Made by a program: the position numbers and the translations under genes. Below the pieces are notes generated by a model that saw only the letters and a program-made list of their open reading frames with translations, was not told the DNA's origin and did no database searches. From Callipepla californica brunnescens (Eukaryota > Chordata > Aves > Galliformes > Odontophoridae), in contig JALIRH010000039.1 in the NCBI GenBank assembly GCA_023055505.1, positions 3,724,505-3,788,504 of the forward strand: a DNA stretch of 64,000 nucleotides. Direction: 5' to 3'. Of this stretch, positions 40,301 to 55,300 are shown piece by piece (position 1 is the stretch's first letter; every line of letters starts with the position of its first letter).

Positions 40301-43300
40301 ATTAATAACCAGGTCTTCTGGCCCTAAAGAACCACGAGCAATGTAGCTGGAGGTTTAGGAGTTAAGAGTAGTGCATGGAACGGGATCTTCTTGAGCAAAC
40401 ACAAACCAAACCAACGTAGGCAAATTTAAATCCCCCGTTGCTCATTCCTGTTTGTGTCATTCGTTAACGTTTTCTTCACAACCGATACCCGAAGGCAGTT
40501 AATTACGGTTTTATGTCAACCTTTTTTTTTCAGGCAGACCACTGAGTTGGTGTGTGGGTTGGCTTTTTATATACCAAACTTGCGTAAATAACTACTTTCA
40601 GTTTGTTGGGAAAAGTGAAAAGCTACAGCTGTTGGCCTTCGGGCTGAGCGATTTAATACACTCGGTTTTGTCCATGCCACACAAGGAGTGGTTCACCTCT
40701 GGGCGTTAAGCTGCTTACCCTTTAGGATTGCTTTAGGATTTCTATCCTATGTGACAGCCTTTTTCTCTTTGAGTAAGTTATTAACAATCGGATGACAGTT
40801 GCCCAGAAGAGCTGGAATACCTTTCCTGTAGGAATAAGCAAATCTTAGTGGTGTGAAGCACTGACTATAAAAGGTCGGGAATGGTTGGGTTTAGTGAAGG
40901 GGATCTTGCTTAGTTGTTTAAGGGAAGTCAGTGCATGTTCAGCCTCACATGAGACACGTGGGCCCTGTGGTGTGGAGAGCTCGGAGCTGGAATCCAGGGG
41001 CGGTGCTGCAGCCATCTGTCTTGTAGTTACTGCAGTGTAAAACTGGATTGCTTACATCCCTTTGCGTGGTGGTTGTGAGCTAGGCTGAAGTACCTCAAGG
41101 TTTAAAAATGACCTCGGAAATGCTGTGTGTTTGGCCAGTTTGTTTCATTTTGAAGCATTCTCCTGATGCTGGCTGTGTTTCCTTGTTCTTTCTGCTCCTA
41201 ATAGCATGACATAGCTCAGGCAGCAGCAGCAGCCCTGCCCTGAGTCCTGCAGCAAGGGGCCATGCAGCTCCCTGGCAGCATCCGCACAGACAGAAGTTCA
41301 AGATCACATCTTCTGCTTCTGCAAAATCCACCCATGCATCCCTGGTAATTGCTTCAGTTGAGATGGCCAGCTGGAAATACAGATAGATCAGTCGAAAATC
41401 ACCTTGATGGAATGTTCTGGAGCATAGGCACTTGGATTTGAAGGCTGGGGACAAAGGGAAAGATTTTAATGTATAGGACACGAATGTGTAGGCAGTGAGA
41501 CATGTCTTTCATCATTAGGTTTTACCTTGTTTAACAGAGCCTACTCTCCATGCAGGTCCTATGCTTAGAGCTAGAAAACTGTCATTTACTCTCCTGCTGG
41601 CTCCTCCAGAGCATAATTACCAGCTATAGAAATACCTGGAGAATCGATGTGCCAAGCTGTGAGGAGCTAGTCAGTAATTGAAGGCAGTTAGTTAGGAAGT
41701 TAGGTACAGAATTTTAAGGCAAAACATGAAAATTCACATGGATACACATTTTTTTCTAATATGAACTGCTTACCAGAAGTTTTCCTGTTTATTTGTTTTT
41801 ATAATATGTTGTTTATATAAAAAAAATTAATGACTGTATCTCTGCAAGCTGAAAATCATCAATGGCTTGAGGTTGAGTGGAGTGGATTATGTCTGCCGCA
41901 GGAATCTCTTCAGGAGAAATGCAAAGCATTCTTCTTGGAGTAGCAGAATATATTTGTCATTCAGAAATGATGTTTATACCTCAGAGCCTGAAAAGCCCAA
42001 TCAAGTCGTTCAAAAACTTTAGAGCCAGGCATCCTTTCCATTCTTTTCCATTCCATTTCTTACTTTATCAGCTGATTAGAGAAAAGAGGGAGCGGGTTTT
42101 GTAAAGCTGTTGGTGGGAGTGCTGAGGACTCCTCCTGTGGTTCTTCCACTCTGAGGCTGGGGAAGCATTGCATCACTGTCTGTCCGTGAGCTGAGGGACA
42201 ATTAGAGGACAGCCACAGCAGTCTCCTGGCCTTTCCATCAGGAGGCTTGTCTCATGTCACTCAAGGTGTGGCCCTTCCTGACACACACAGATTGACAGAG
42301 GAAATCTGTATGTGAAGAAACAAGGTTTTAGCGTTAAGCCTGACGTGTCTCCCTGGCTGTGAGCTGCGATGTGGTCCCAAGATGTGAATCTGAGGACAAT
42401 TAATTGTGAGGCTTGTGATAAAAGGTAATATGTACAGCATTGAACTTATTTCCAGAATGACTTACAGGAATTGCGGCCCTGCTTTTGCTGTGGGCCACAT
42501 TTGAAATCTCTTTCCTTGCCAAAATTGCTGCACAGTGGAAAGCTTCGGATGAGTGCTGCTCCCCTTGAAGAAGTGCGTGGGGAAGTAGTGCTGCATCCTG
42601 GTGGGACGGTCAAGGCTGTATTTCCTTCGTCACTGAGAGTGAGAGGAATGGTCTGAATCTGTTGATAACGAAGGTGTGTGACTCAAAGGTCCCTTCTGAG
42701 GATCACAAGGCCCTGCTCTGAGCTTGTGCAGAAGCAGTGACTTCTCCAAGAGCCAAGGTTGGGTATACACGTGTTAAATCTCCCCCCAGAATCAGAGCCT
42801 GTGGATCCACAGCACCACGAAGCTGTGATGCAGCAGGAAGAGGGCATGACGGATGCATTTTGTCCCAGATTCTGCTGGCTGACAAGAGGAGTTTAAAATA
42901 AAAATACCAACTGAATTGTTCAGCGTGTAAGCAGTGCTTCCTGAGGAGTGTGCTCCGGCATCCACGCCTGCCGGCCTCGTTGATGCATATTTTATATACA
43001 GTCCTGGTAACAGCAAAAATACTCTGCTTTTAAGCTGCAGCCAGAAATAAAACCTGACCTTGGAGCTCTGCTTTCCTCAGCGCTCTCTGAAAGGAGGGAG
43101 AGACTTCAGAGCAGCGGAGCTTTGAGGGGCTCTAACAAAGCTCGAGGGAGAGATGCAAATGAGCAAAACGTCGCCGGGAAAATTAGGGAAACTCACTGAT
43201 GTTAGGATGAAAGGTTGTCAGTGGAGACGGTGACAACTGAAGTGCATTACCCATGGGTGCTGCTGTAATAGGAACAGGTGCTACCGTCCAACCTGCCTGC

Positions 43301-46300
43301 AAACTGAAACGTGCTGGCTGCTCACCAGCTGCTGGGAAGAGGGGAAAACAGAGCTAATGGCTGCACTGTGTGGGAGCCCTCGGTTCCTGCTACTGGGCTC
43401 CTTAAAATTCGGGAGAAAACGTTGAGATCTGAAAAAGAAAGAGATAATGAGTGCTGAGCAACCTTGATTTTATTCCTTTGTTTTTAAAACAAAGAGCGCT
43501 TTGAGAATTTGCCTGATGATGATGGCATTTGGTGTCAGTCTCGAGGGATCCGGTTTTATTTTAGTCTGCATTAAAATGGGTGAATTGGAGCATTTCTGTG
43601 GGGAGGATGGGGTACCCACCCATGGGTACCTCAGGAACATGAGCTGCCATCGCCTATGTACTCGATTCAGAGCACAGTTTTCCATTTTACCTTCTGAAAT
43701 ACTGTACATAACTCTGTTGGGATGAATTGTGTTTAAATGCTCCATTGTTTTGTCATTTGTTCCGTGTTTTGTTTCTGTACTTCTGAGTTTTTGCTGTACA
43801 TGTGGCGTGGGTCATGTATCCATCACAATACAGTTCAGCTCTGAGAAGCTTAAAAGAGGCAGAACGAGTGCTGGAAAAAACAGTGATTTTTGGATGGAAG
43901 ATTGTTTAGTTACTCTTAGTATTTAGAAAAAGAAGCTGATTTAAGGCTGCAGCTTTTATTCTGTAGCTTTTATTTTCTCACTGTTGGAGTGTGGCATTTT
44001 TCAGGGCTCTCCATCCTTCCATCCACTCCTGTGTGTGCAGTGTGGGCAGGCTGGGTTCCCTTGCTGATGAAATGTGTGCTGGATCCTATTTAAAATGCAG
44101 TGACTCTGAGCTGCTGAGAGGTTCCAGATGGGAGGTGCAGTTCAGGCATTAAGCTCTTCATTGGCTTCTCAGGTGTGGGCTCCTCTGCCAGCAGATTGCT
44201 CCTCTCTGCAGGCTGAACTCAGGGTTTGGGTGCTCTCCTCGCTCCACCTGAAGGTGAAAACTCATCAGGACCTGAATCTCAGGTGCAGCATTCACTTAGC
44301 AGGGAAGAGCATCGATTCCAAGTGAGAGCCCTTGTGTTCTCATGATCTGTGGTGGTTCTGCTGATGAAGTTCTTGTAGTCCCTTTTTCAGCCAACTCTTC
44401 CTCGTTTTGTGATCGCAAATGGAGAAACCAAGAAAGAACATTCCTTGCTGAACCCAGTGCTCCCTAGCAACTGTGTTTACTCTCACGTCTGCTCAAATAA
44501 CAGCCACAGATCTTCCCTCCCAATTTCCCCTTGCAAAGTAATTAGGCAAGCATGCTGTAGAGACCAGCAAGCCCTCACCTGACAGAAAAGCAGCTTCCGC
44601 AGCCCTGCTATTAGAGAGAAGTACTCAAATTAGTAATTTCTAAAGTCAGAATTAGTTTGTTGTTCCTCATTTATTTCTTTACTTACTGCAAATTGTTGTA
44701 GTGGTTAATTTTTGAAGATCTGGGAACCGTTGAGGGTGGGATGTCAGGTCCATTAGTTTTGCTTTCTGAAAGGAGAAAAATGCAGTCGTATGCTGCTGCA
44801 AGAAATAGAGCAACCTCTAAACCTTGTCCTGGTTTGGACATGGCTTCCTCCATCAGAGGGGACTGTGGCAGCAGAAAGCCCATGGGAGGATTTCATCTGA
44901 GTGAGATGTTGTTTTTTTTTCCTGTTCTCTTATCATATATTCTTATTATATAATATTAATTACAGATTTTTCAGTTTGTTGTTGGAAGTTAAAGAGCTGT
45001 AGCTCTTTACTGTGAGTTTCTAAGTCAGTACAGAAAATCACAGCTCTGGCCATGGAAAGCAGCAGGAGCTGCAAGGACAGATGCAAGAACTGGGAGGGTT
45101 TGTTTGCTCAAACTGCAGTGAAGAGAACTCTGTGAAAGGAATTGTGAAATAATCTGCACAGATCCTCCTGCCTGAGGAGACTGCTGCTCAAGAGTAATGT
45201 GCACTGCAGTATTTGGGGTTGTCTGGATCCTCAGCCTGTGCTGAATACATGCCTTTCATGATGTGCTGTTATCTGTTTGCTCCTGAAGCAGTGAAATGTT
45301 TAGCTGTGGTTTCAGGGTGAAGTTTTCTCTGAGACTGCTACTGGGGCTTTTCTTAGGAGCTCATCTGTGATCTCTGGGCTGTCTTGGGGCCTCCTTCTCA
45401 TCCTCATCAGGCCTTGAAAGAGCATCATGCTGGAGAGCTCCAGTGATGAGCACGGTGGGATGTGTAGAGCCAGATCAGTGTGCTACTCCTTAAAGAACAG
45501 AAGGAAATGTTACTCTGTGCATGCAGAACACAGTGTTCAAGTACCCTTTGCTAGATGGTAAATGTATTTTGTTATGTGCACTGTTGTCTGTGGCCAGTAC
45601 TGCTAATTATGTGACTTGGCAATGCCTTGAGCCAAAAAAACAGGGAGTACAATGACAAGGCAGACAACTGTTAGCATTAAACGTATGTGGTTTTTACTTT
45701 CCGTTCAAGTTTGTTATAAAGGGACACAGTATTACAAAGAAACGGAGTGAATTTTCATTTTACTTCTTCATTGTTTATTTTTTCAGTTGGCAAAAAAAAT
45801 TCGTGAGAAGTTTAACCGTTACTTGGACGTTGTGAACCGTAACAAGCAAGTGGTGGAAGCATCGTACACTGCTCACCTCACGTCACCACTGACTGCCATC
45901 CAGGACTGCTGCACCATTCCACCATCTATGATGGAGTAAGTATTGCATCCTGAAGTTGCTGATGTTGTCCTTTAATTTGTGAAGAAAAATGATGAAGGTG
46001 AAAACAGTGTGTGTTTTGCTTCCACTCTTGATAACTGAGGGAAACAGGAAGGCAGCACTCCAAACGTGCTCCTTGTCCTGTCCTCTGTATGTGTTCAATG
46101 GGGAGCTACAAACAGGAACGGGGATTCGGCTCCAACAGATAGTTTAAAAAGGAAAAAATAAAAGTTGTTTAATCTTTAATTGAATAAAACAGACTTTTGT
46201 ACAAAGTGAGTCTGTGTCCAGGGTACCTGTGCTGCACTGAGGCGCTGCTTAGCCTGGCAAACGCCTGAAGCTGGTCATGGGACCTTTCCTTTGAAGTGCA

Positions 46301-49300
46301 GTAACCAAGATCACGAGTTGGTCAGTCCATCACATGCTAGAAGTATTGCATTACAGCTTAATCAAGTTGATTTGCTGCTGTTTGATACACAGAGATTTAC
46401 AGAAACTGAGTGCATTGCTTGGAAACCAAGCTTGTTCGTTTTCGATTTGTTTTGGTTATAAACGAGAGAGTTCTGAATAGACCAAACCCAGGCAGTTGGT
46501 TGTCTTTAATCATCTTGTATTATGTTCCCTATTTACAGAACTTCTTTTCCTTTCCTAACTGTAGGAAGGTGTGACGGAAGGGCTCATTTTTTTCCAGTAG
46601 TTGTAGTGTAATTATTTATTTTAAACAATCAACGTTTTAAATGCTTCACTTCCATATGTGCTTGAAAAGAACACGAGTAACGTTCTCATCATTTGTTATA
46701 CACAGCAAACTTTGATTACAGAGTGAATTTTCATTATTTATTCTGATTCTGATTTAAAAGCATTTTAGAGAGGAAGGTAATTTGGGTAATAAATATTAAA
46801 AACATCTGTAATTTAGCTTTATAAGACAGCTTTGCTCTTAATGTCAGCGTTCTTTCATCTTTCCTGAAGTGTGGCATTAACCTTTATTTGTGCACGGTTT
46901 TATGGTGCTCGCTGCATTCAAATATGTGGTATGAATCTGTGCCTGAAGAGAAAGGCTGCTGCTTCAGCTTTTGTTTATTTTGATTGGCTTAAAAAGAAGA
47001 AATGTGGATAGAGCTGAGCCCCAGGTGGCCCCAGAGAAACCAGAGCATCACTGTTTGGCTCTGGCTGAGGGGTAAGTCTAGTGGACTCGGTGCAGTTCCT
47101 GCTGGACAGAGTGGCTACATAAAATAGTGCATGTGGTGCTAAATGGCCAGGCTCGTGGCAGCCTTAGCAGAAAGGTCAAGGAGGAATTGAGGATGAACGC
47201 TTTTCAGCTGTCTGGTGTCTCTGTGCAGGAGCCAGCAATCAGCAGTAACTCTTGAAAGCAAGGGGAGAAGAAAAGGAGGAATGAGGAGATTCATAACCCC
47301 CTTGTCTGGGTTGCATAATTTTTAATAAAAAATGAGCTCTGCCCTTAGCCTGGAAACTTTTGTTAATTTCTTTTCACGTCATCCTTCAGAATGCCTTACC
47401 TTGCAAGTCCTTTAGAAGTTTTTTTTTTCCTGTGGTGGGCTTACATAATGATCCATCAACAAAAGCAGTTCAAAAAATGCACAGGAGGCCACAGCTGGCA
47501 AAGCATAGGCATGGGTTTTGTATTTGCAGGGCTCCTCATCTGGGCTCTCTAACACAATTTTCATTATTCAGTCGCTTGGCTCTATAGTAGCAAACCTGCT
47601 GAAGTGGTTACTGGATCAGTCTGCAGGATCTTCCAGACTGTGCTTCAGCAAGAGCCAGTTGAGTGTTTATTACTGAAGAACTGTATTATTGGGCCACTGG
47701 AAGCACAGCCACTGCCATCTTTAGCAAGCTGTCTGCAAGTCATTCTGAGGAAGAATATAAGATCTTGTTTTTCCAGTGAAACTGAACTTCCAAGTTATTA
47801 GATTGTGCTGATCGCCATATTTTCCTTTCTGTCATTTCTCTCCCTTCTGCCTCTCCTGTATGTTGCTCCTCCTTCCAATTTCCATCTCTTTGTGGCATCT
47901 CTCTCCCTCAGGGAAATTTCCCCCTTTTCGTTAAATTGTCTGGAACGAAAGGTAATGGTGGTATTCAGGGTGGCATTATTAGAACTGGTATCCAACACAG
48001 GGATGCCAAGAGGAAGCTGTTCATGTGGAAGGAGGTGGTTGCTCATCTGTCAGTTTGGTTTTCTCTGTCTTGTATGCCTGTGTAAGTGGTAGAAAGGCTC
48101 CTCTTCCAGTTAAGTCATCGAGACGCCAAAATGCAAGATCCTGTAAAAGGATGTGATCTTACTAAAAGATCTGGTACCTTATTTCTGCCAACCAGAATAA
48201 CCTGCACGTTTTGCCAGGAGTGGAAAAACCCATAAAATATCCTTCATGTTATTTAATTATGTGTTACTACCCATTAAAATAATGTGCATCTGTTAATTGT
48301 TCTGTTGGAAAGCTGTACCCAAAATTATTAGAACATTGTAATTCCAAGTGGTTCTCAATACACTTCTCCTACATATCTTATTTTATTTGAAAGCCCTATT
48401 GCCATGCAATTTTGTCAGTCTGTATGAAGTGGTGATAATGAAACATTCTCTAGAGAACTAAGTAAATGAAGATACCAAGCCATTAGGAAAAAAAAACCTC
48501 AAAATCATCTTGTTTGTTGTTAGCATTAACAAAATTATCCACATGTGGCCTTGTGTTTGCTCGTATTCGTCTTGAAAATCTGAGCTCTGGCTTACAAGAC
48601 AGCCTGCTGTGTTGCTCGAGATAAACTGTGAGGATAGAGGATACCACACTCAGTGACTGTAAATAAATGATATGAAACAGAACCAACAAAAGGGGGAACG
48701 TGAAACGAACTTGGCATTTAAAGCACTTGTTCAATGGAGCAGGGAGATATGGTAAGGAAAACATGTATTTTATTGCTGTTATGTGGTGTTGGCTCTGCCA
48801 GGAGGAGCCCCAGTGGGTGAGTTTCCATGCAGCTGTGGGTTTCAGCCCATGGTGAGACGTGTGCTGCTCTGATCAGAGCGAGCAGGCTGACTGCTTTTGG
48901 TTCCCATACTGTACCAAGCATACAGGAAGCAAACAGAGAGGTGGCAGGTGAGAGGAGCAGCCAGACAGCATCATTTCAACAAGCACAGAAGCAGATGGCA
49001 CTGATAGTCCATGCCTCCCCTCACATATGGGCCATAGTAGTGCCCATAAGGGCACTTTGTCCTCCTCCCAGGGCTGTGGCCACGTGCAGGAGCCTTATGC
49101 CACTGAGATGAGTACAGCCCATGGTGTTGCTCCAGCCAGGCAATGTTAACATGGGTGAAGTGCTCCAGGCTCCTAGCAAGGCAGATTGGTTAACTGATGG
49201 AAGATAAGGAGAATGGAAATGAGGTGACATGGATCTACTAATCCTTGAAGAAATTCCTCCTGGAACATGAGGTTTAGTGTTTCCTCACTAATGAAGGCTG

Positions 49301-52300
49301 CCCAAGAGGCTGTGAAAACAGATTTCAGTCAGTCTCCAGACATTCAGATTGAATTGGATGGTCGTTTAGAAGATGATGTTTTAAGTAAAGTGTCTTTCTG
49401 GTGAATGGGAAAACACCTGTGTGTATTCACAAGAGGGTATCTCCTGTTCATCAGGAGATGCTTCTGTCCCACGAAGGCCCTTGCTAGGTTCACAAAATCC
49501 TAGAATAGCTTTTGTTGGAAGGGAACTTAAAGCCCCACCAGCCCAGGCTGCCCAGAGCCCATCCATGGCCTCAGACATCTCCAGGGATGTGGCACCCACA
49601 GCTCTGGACAGCTGTGCCCAGAGCCAGTAAAAATGGTGTTGGATTGGACAGTAGTGAGTGGATCAAGTGTGTGAGTTATACTGGATATCTGCAGGTGAAG
49701 GAAAATGAAAAACTTTTTGCACAAAAGAAGAGAGTTCATTTGATACTGGAGTGGTCATCACCTGCCAGGTGTGCAGAAAGGCCCTGCTGGGAGGAGCTGG
49801 CTGCTGGCTGTCTCATATGGAGAGCTTTCAGAGGTGGGGTAGTGCAGGCCCAGCTGCACCAGGTATGGTAAAGGCAGGGTCACACAGCTGCCCACCTGCA
49901 GGCACCGTTTGTGAGTACATGCTTTATGGAATTGGCGTTCTCAGCATGTCAGAGCCCTGGGTAGCTGCAGTGAGATGGCTGCCCCCAAAAATATAAAAGG
50001 ATATAGCTTTCTATTCACTTATGTTTTTACACTATCTCCTGGAGATGCACGTTGCTGTGCAGTTAATGCTTTACTGCTAACGTATGTGTTCTGAGGCAGC
50101 TGGAAATCTGGTTTTGCTCCTTCTTTAACAGTACTGATAAGTGCCTAAGGAATGCATTTTATCTGAATTTGTGAAAGGAGATGGAATGGGGAAATATTTG
50201 TTGGCAGCGCTGTGTTAGGTGCCCGTAGCAGGGCTGTTTGAGTAAGTGAATTTACAAACCCATGTTTGAAAATCATTTACTGCCGGACTGTGGTGCCGCC
50301 TTCAGAAGTGGTCTGGGTTTTCCTTTTTAAACAGATGGTTAAATATTTGCTAATGCAGTTCAGTTTTATCGCAGCTCCTTCAGTGTTTATCTTTCCTCTC
50401 TGAGCAGTCAAGTGGGAGATAACGGGGATCCATTCAGTTGCTGCAATATCTTAAGAGCTGCACTTCCAAAGCAGAAGTGGGGGGGTGGGCCACGATGAGG
50501 ATGGATCTCCTCTTCTTATGGAGCATCTGCAGTAATGAGTGTGGATTTCTAGAGAACACAGGCAGTATGCGTGGGGCCAGCTGTGGCACCTTGTTTTGTT
50601 CAGGAGCTGCAGCAGGGAATGGTTTAGAAATGGCTAAATACGTTTTACGTACGGATATACTTGGACTTTCCTGAGCAGGAGTTGAAGGAATTAGAGCAAC
50701 TTCTCTGCCTTGTCCTAAGAAACTGGTGAACAGACTCATCAACAGCTTATTAATGAAACTGGTCATACAAAAACTGCTCCACCAATGTTCTGTTTGAGTA
50801 TGTGGTTCCTACTGTACATAAAATGCGAGTGAAGGTCTTTTCCTGCTATCAGGAGATGTACTTAACTGAGAATCTAATGAATGCTGCATTTTCATTGAGT
50901 TCCCATCATTTCGTTTGCATACTAAAATTGTCGTGAAATTGATATCGACAGAACGCAACAGAACAAAATGAGTTTCAGAACAACGTGAGCCCCTCAGTCG
51001 GTGCTCAAGTGTCATTTCTGTGCACTGCTCCTGTATTTTTCCCTAAATCAAAACTGTGCAGAAGGGGCTGATTTACACTGCAAATTCAGGCCAAACAAAA
51101 TCCAATTGGAGCTCACTTGAACGCTGTTTTGATGTAAGATTCAAAGCTCCTGCAAATGTATTTTATCTTCTGCATTTGCTGATCTCCTGCTTGTAAATCC
51201 TGTTGAAGGAGAATAAAAATGAGTGCAGCCTGATGGGAATTAAATGTCTGAAGTTCAAAGCAGTTTGCACATCAGAGCAAACGTCAATCAAGTGAACATC
51301 TTGCAAGCCAGGCAGGGAGCGCGTTTCTCCATGGGGAAGAGATCAAAGTGGGAGTCACTGCTCTGTTTGCTCCCTCGGGATGCAGTTTCGATCGGTTGTT
51401 CATTAAAGCGAATCCAGAAGGAAGGGATTTTGGGGGGGGGTGGGGAAGGGGGGGCACGGGGCTGGTCTTGAAACTGAATTTCAGTCAATGTTTTGGGGTT
51501 TTTTTCCTCCTGTTTAAGTAAGTACCAAAACTAATTACATCTAAATGTAGCGTTGTGGGTTCTTCTTCCTGGTAAGGATTCTGGAGGATGTCCATGAGGG
51601 TTGGCTGTGGCACTGTGTAAGCTTTGGTGCCAAGTTCCAGAAGCGGTCTCGGTCAGACGGCTCTGTTGCTCACTTTGCCCAATCTGTCATCTTTTCTGCT
51701 AGCAGAAGTAGGAAATGCTGTTAAAAATTCAGCCTTCCTCGGGCAGAGATGGGCAGCGATCAATGCTTTGCCTGTAAAAACTTAAATGCAAATCTGAAAT
51801 AACTTCTTCCAAAATAAATGCCACAGAGATGTGCACAGCTCCTCTGGAAAACGTGTGCCATGTGTGTACACCGTATGGAACATGTACATCCACTGTAGGA
51901 AAGGTACAGCCAAGGAAAGCAGTGCTCGCTGCTAACACCCATTGCAGTGCTGAGGCTTTGGGTGTAATTGCTTTAATATTGGAGATCACCAAACTGTTTA
52001 ATAGGACATAACTGAAACAGCTGAGAGGCGGCCGGCAGAAGCACGTGGGAAGTTCTCCACTGTGATTAAAATGAGCCTGAACATTGAAGTGTCAGCTTGC
52101 CACTGTGCTGCCTCTCCAGGTTCTCTTCTGGGCTTCCCAAGCACCCACACCTGCACCAGGAGCTGCTCTCCTCTGTGTCCATGTGTTGCAGAGCTGGCTG
52201 CATCCTGCAGGATGCACAGAGGCATTCCAAGGTGAGCTGCACCTGACTGCAGCAGGCGAGCAGATACCTGCTCAGCCCAGGCTGGAGGATGACAGCTCTG

Positions 52301-55300
52301 TCTGAGGGCTGGTGTTTAATTCATGGTGTTATAAAAAATTCCTCCTTGGCATGTTTTATTTATACCATTTTCCCCTTTTTTCTCCTTTTGCTACGTGTAT
52401 ACTGTAGAAAGAGAAAGGAGGGCTGGCCTAGCCTGCAGGACTTCTTTGCCTTCCTTTCCCAGCTCTGCTGCTGATCATTTGAGCATCTATCCCTGTCTCC
52501 ATGGGCAACAGACTGCACACCAACAAAAGCAGAAAGACTTGCCTGTGTAGATTTTCTTGCATTGAACTGCTTTGGCATGCTCTGATAAGAGGAGCAGTGC
52601 GAACAGGCTGAGGCAGAGCAGCAAGAGGTGGTGGTGGCCATGGAGCAGCCGTGGCTCGAATGGGGCTGCTGGGCTCAGTTCTGTTTCTGCCTTCCCAGAA
52701 GTGGACCTAAAGGCCATCTGCTAGAAAACCCTGCTGAGATCTGCCACGACCGAGATGTGAAATGCAGCTCAGCAGCGTTCAGTGCGTGAGGAAGCAATGG
52801 AGCAAAATGCTCAACATTTTAAATGCAGAGGAGGTGTAACCTCCCCACCTGGTAATTACCAGCCAGTAGTGTGAGAGCTGCATGGCATGATCCACGTGTC
52901 ATTCTGAGTGCAAGAGGCAATTTTGGCAATCACTAATGTAAGAGTGGGGGAAATTTCCAGGTGATTTTGAATTAAAACTCTGCATTTAGTGACACATGAA
53001 TAATGGTAGTTGCTAACGAGGTATCCTGGTGCTGTCGCTAATAGATTTTGATTGGAGCAGTGGGGCAATTAGCTGACATCCTGAAAAGTCGTTATCCTTC
53101 CCTGGGAGTTTGTTCAGGACTGTGCCTTGGAAATATTTCTCTAGCACTGAGATGTGGAATTTGCAGTCTCTGGCTCTTCCCCAGCTCGTTTTGCCCAAAG
53201 ATAAATGTACACTTTGTGAAGCCCATCCTTTATTAATTAATCTCAGTCTGAAGATTCCTCATCCAACAAAAAAATGAGCGCATCCCTGCTTGCTGGGCAG
53301 GAGCAGGTTGTGTTGGTGTGCACTGATGTGGCTGTCAAAGGACTGAGGTGTGAGAAATGCTGCAGAGAGAGGAGGGAGAACCCATGTGTGTCCCACTGCT
53401 CTGGGACTCCTGCTGTGCTTTCTGTACTGAAGTTCAGAGGGAGAAAAGCAAAAGCATTCACTCTGTGCATATTTATATCTATATGGTCGAGATTTTCAGC
53501 GTCAAAAAATGTATCATTTCAGTATTTTGTGTGTTAGAGCTATGTTTATAATGCAGCTCTTCTAAATCTTGAAGGATTGTCCGCATGGAGGGCACTGATA
53601 AGCACGCTTCCTCCTCACTTTCCCTTTCTTTTAGGTCTTTAAGTTTGAGAGTGGGGTCATGAAGCATTGGTGCCACGGTCACGTTGTGCACTGACTCATT
53701 CATCACTTTTACAACTAATAGAATTGCATTAAAACGTGTACAATATTTATGAATTTTGCCTAAAGTGATTTACTAGCGTGCCAGCTGAAGGAAGACACTG
53801 TTTTCATCGGTGCTTCTAAGATACTAAATATGCAACAAATAGCAATCAATAATGACAATAATGATCTTTTTTGCATATTCAAAAAGTAAATTTGATTAGG
53901 TTTTCTTTGAAAAGAGCCTCTGCTCTCTTGAGTTTGAGCTAAATAATAAAACTGGGCTTCTTGTGACCGCAGCATCCCATTTAACCTGATGCGAAGACCA
54001 AAGAAGTAAAGGTCTGTGGTTTTGTTGTGTGTTTGCATGAAGGGCTGGTTATTTGTGAATCAGGAAATCATTCAGCTCTCCTAAGCTCTCAGGAAATGAC
54101 TCCTCCACTTGAGGAGCGCACTTCTGAACGTGGGGAAGGCTGTGCTGTGCTCTTTGCTTGGAGGCTGAGCCTCTGCTTTGAGCAAAAAATGTGGCTCAGC
54201 CTTAAGTGTGGCTGTGCTGGCACAAGTGGTGCTCACACTGCCAACCCATGATGAGCTCCTGCACCCACTTCAGTAGTGCTCGTTTGGTTTCGTGATGCCA
54301 ACATTTCTTCAGGTGAATCCTCTGCTATTATAGAAGTGATGATCTTAAGCCCGCTAACAAATAACTTTTCCTCAGTCTTCTAAGTCATACAAGGTTCTGC
54401 TGTGTCCCATGTGTGAGTATCCCATAACCAAGAGATGGGCTCGCAGCAGGTCCTCTGTCTGGCTGTCCTGGGACAGCTGCTTCATTCCCTTAGGAGGAAA
54501 GTGCTTTGAATAGCAGCACTGAGAGAAAAGACACTGGAGTAGGAGGGATTTAGTTTGCCTTGCTTCCTGCAGACGGAACATGGCGTTTCCTCGCAGTAAC
54601 CAGTTCCATCTGTCTGTGGCCTCAGTTTTTGTTTCTGCTAATTGTTGTATTAATGGGATGATTTAGAAGCACGTTGTTTTATTATCTGTTTGTGTTTAGG
54701 AAGCCCACCAAGAACCCTACAAGGACAGAATGAGGTGATCCATCTCCCTCTGTTTTTGCTGGGCTCTGTGCTTGGTGCAACTTCTTGATTTTCAATTTCT
54801 CAGTAACAGTTTTCAGCCAGAAGAATGGTGTTTGTTTTCTTCATCAGTTTTGCTCTTGGTATTTTGGGCTCCTGCTATGTTACAGCACGCAGGTGTGTGT
54901 ATTTGTAGATGTGTCCGTATACGTATGTATACACATGTATGAAAAAACGTAACAGGTTAAATGTCTGTGTGCAGTTGGCAGTAAGCAACTAAATTAAGGA
55001 TGGTTTGGCTTTGAGCTAAAGTGAAAGCATTAGAATGGCACTGGGTGAGGGCTGCGTGCACATATGTTAGTTATTGAAGTGCTGTTGGTATTAATCAAGA
55101 TGCTCGGGGTCTTTTCACGTAGATATATTTCATCGTTTGCTATTGTAGTCTTGACAGCATTGAACAAACTCCAGCTCTGCCCGGTTTCTCCCCAAGACTT
55201 GCTTCCTAATAGCCAGCATTCCAGCAAGGCTCCTCATCCAGGACATGGTCTTCTGCAGGCCTTGCTTGCAGTTTGTTGTCATTGCTCAGAAGTAGATTGA

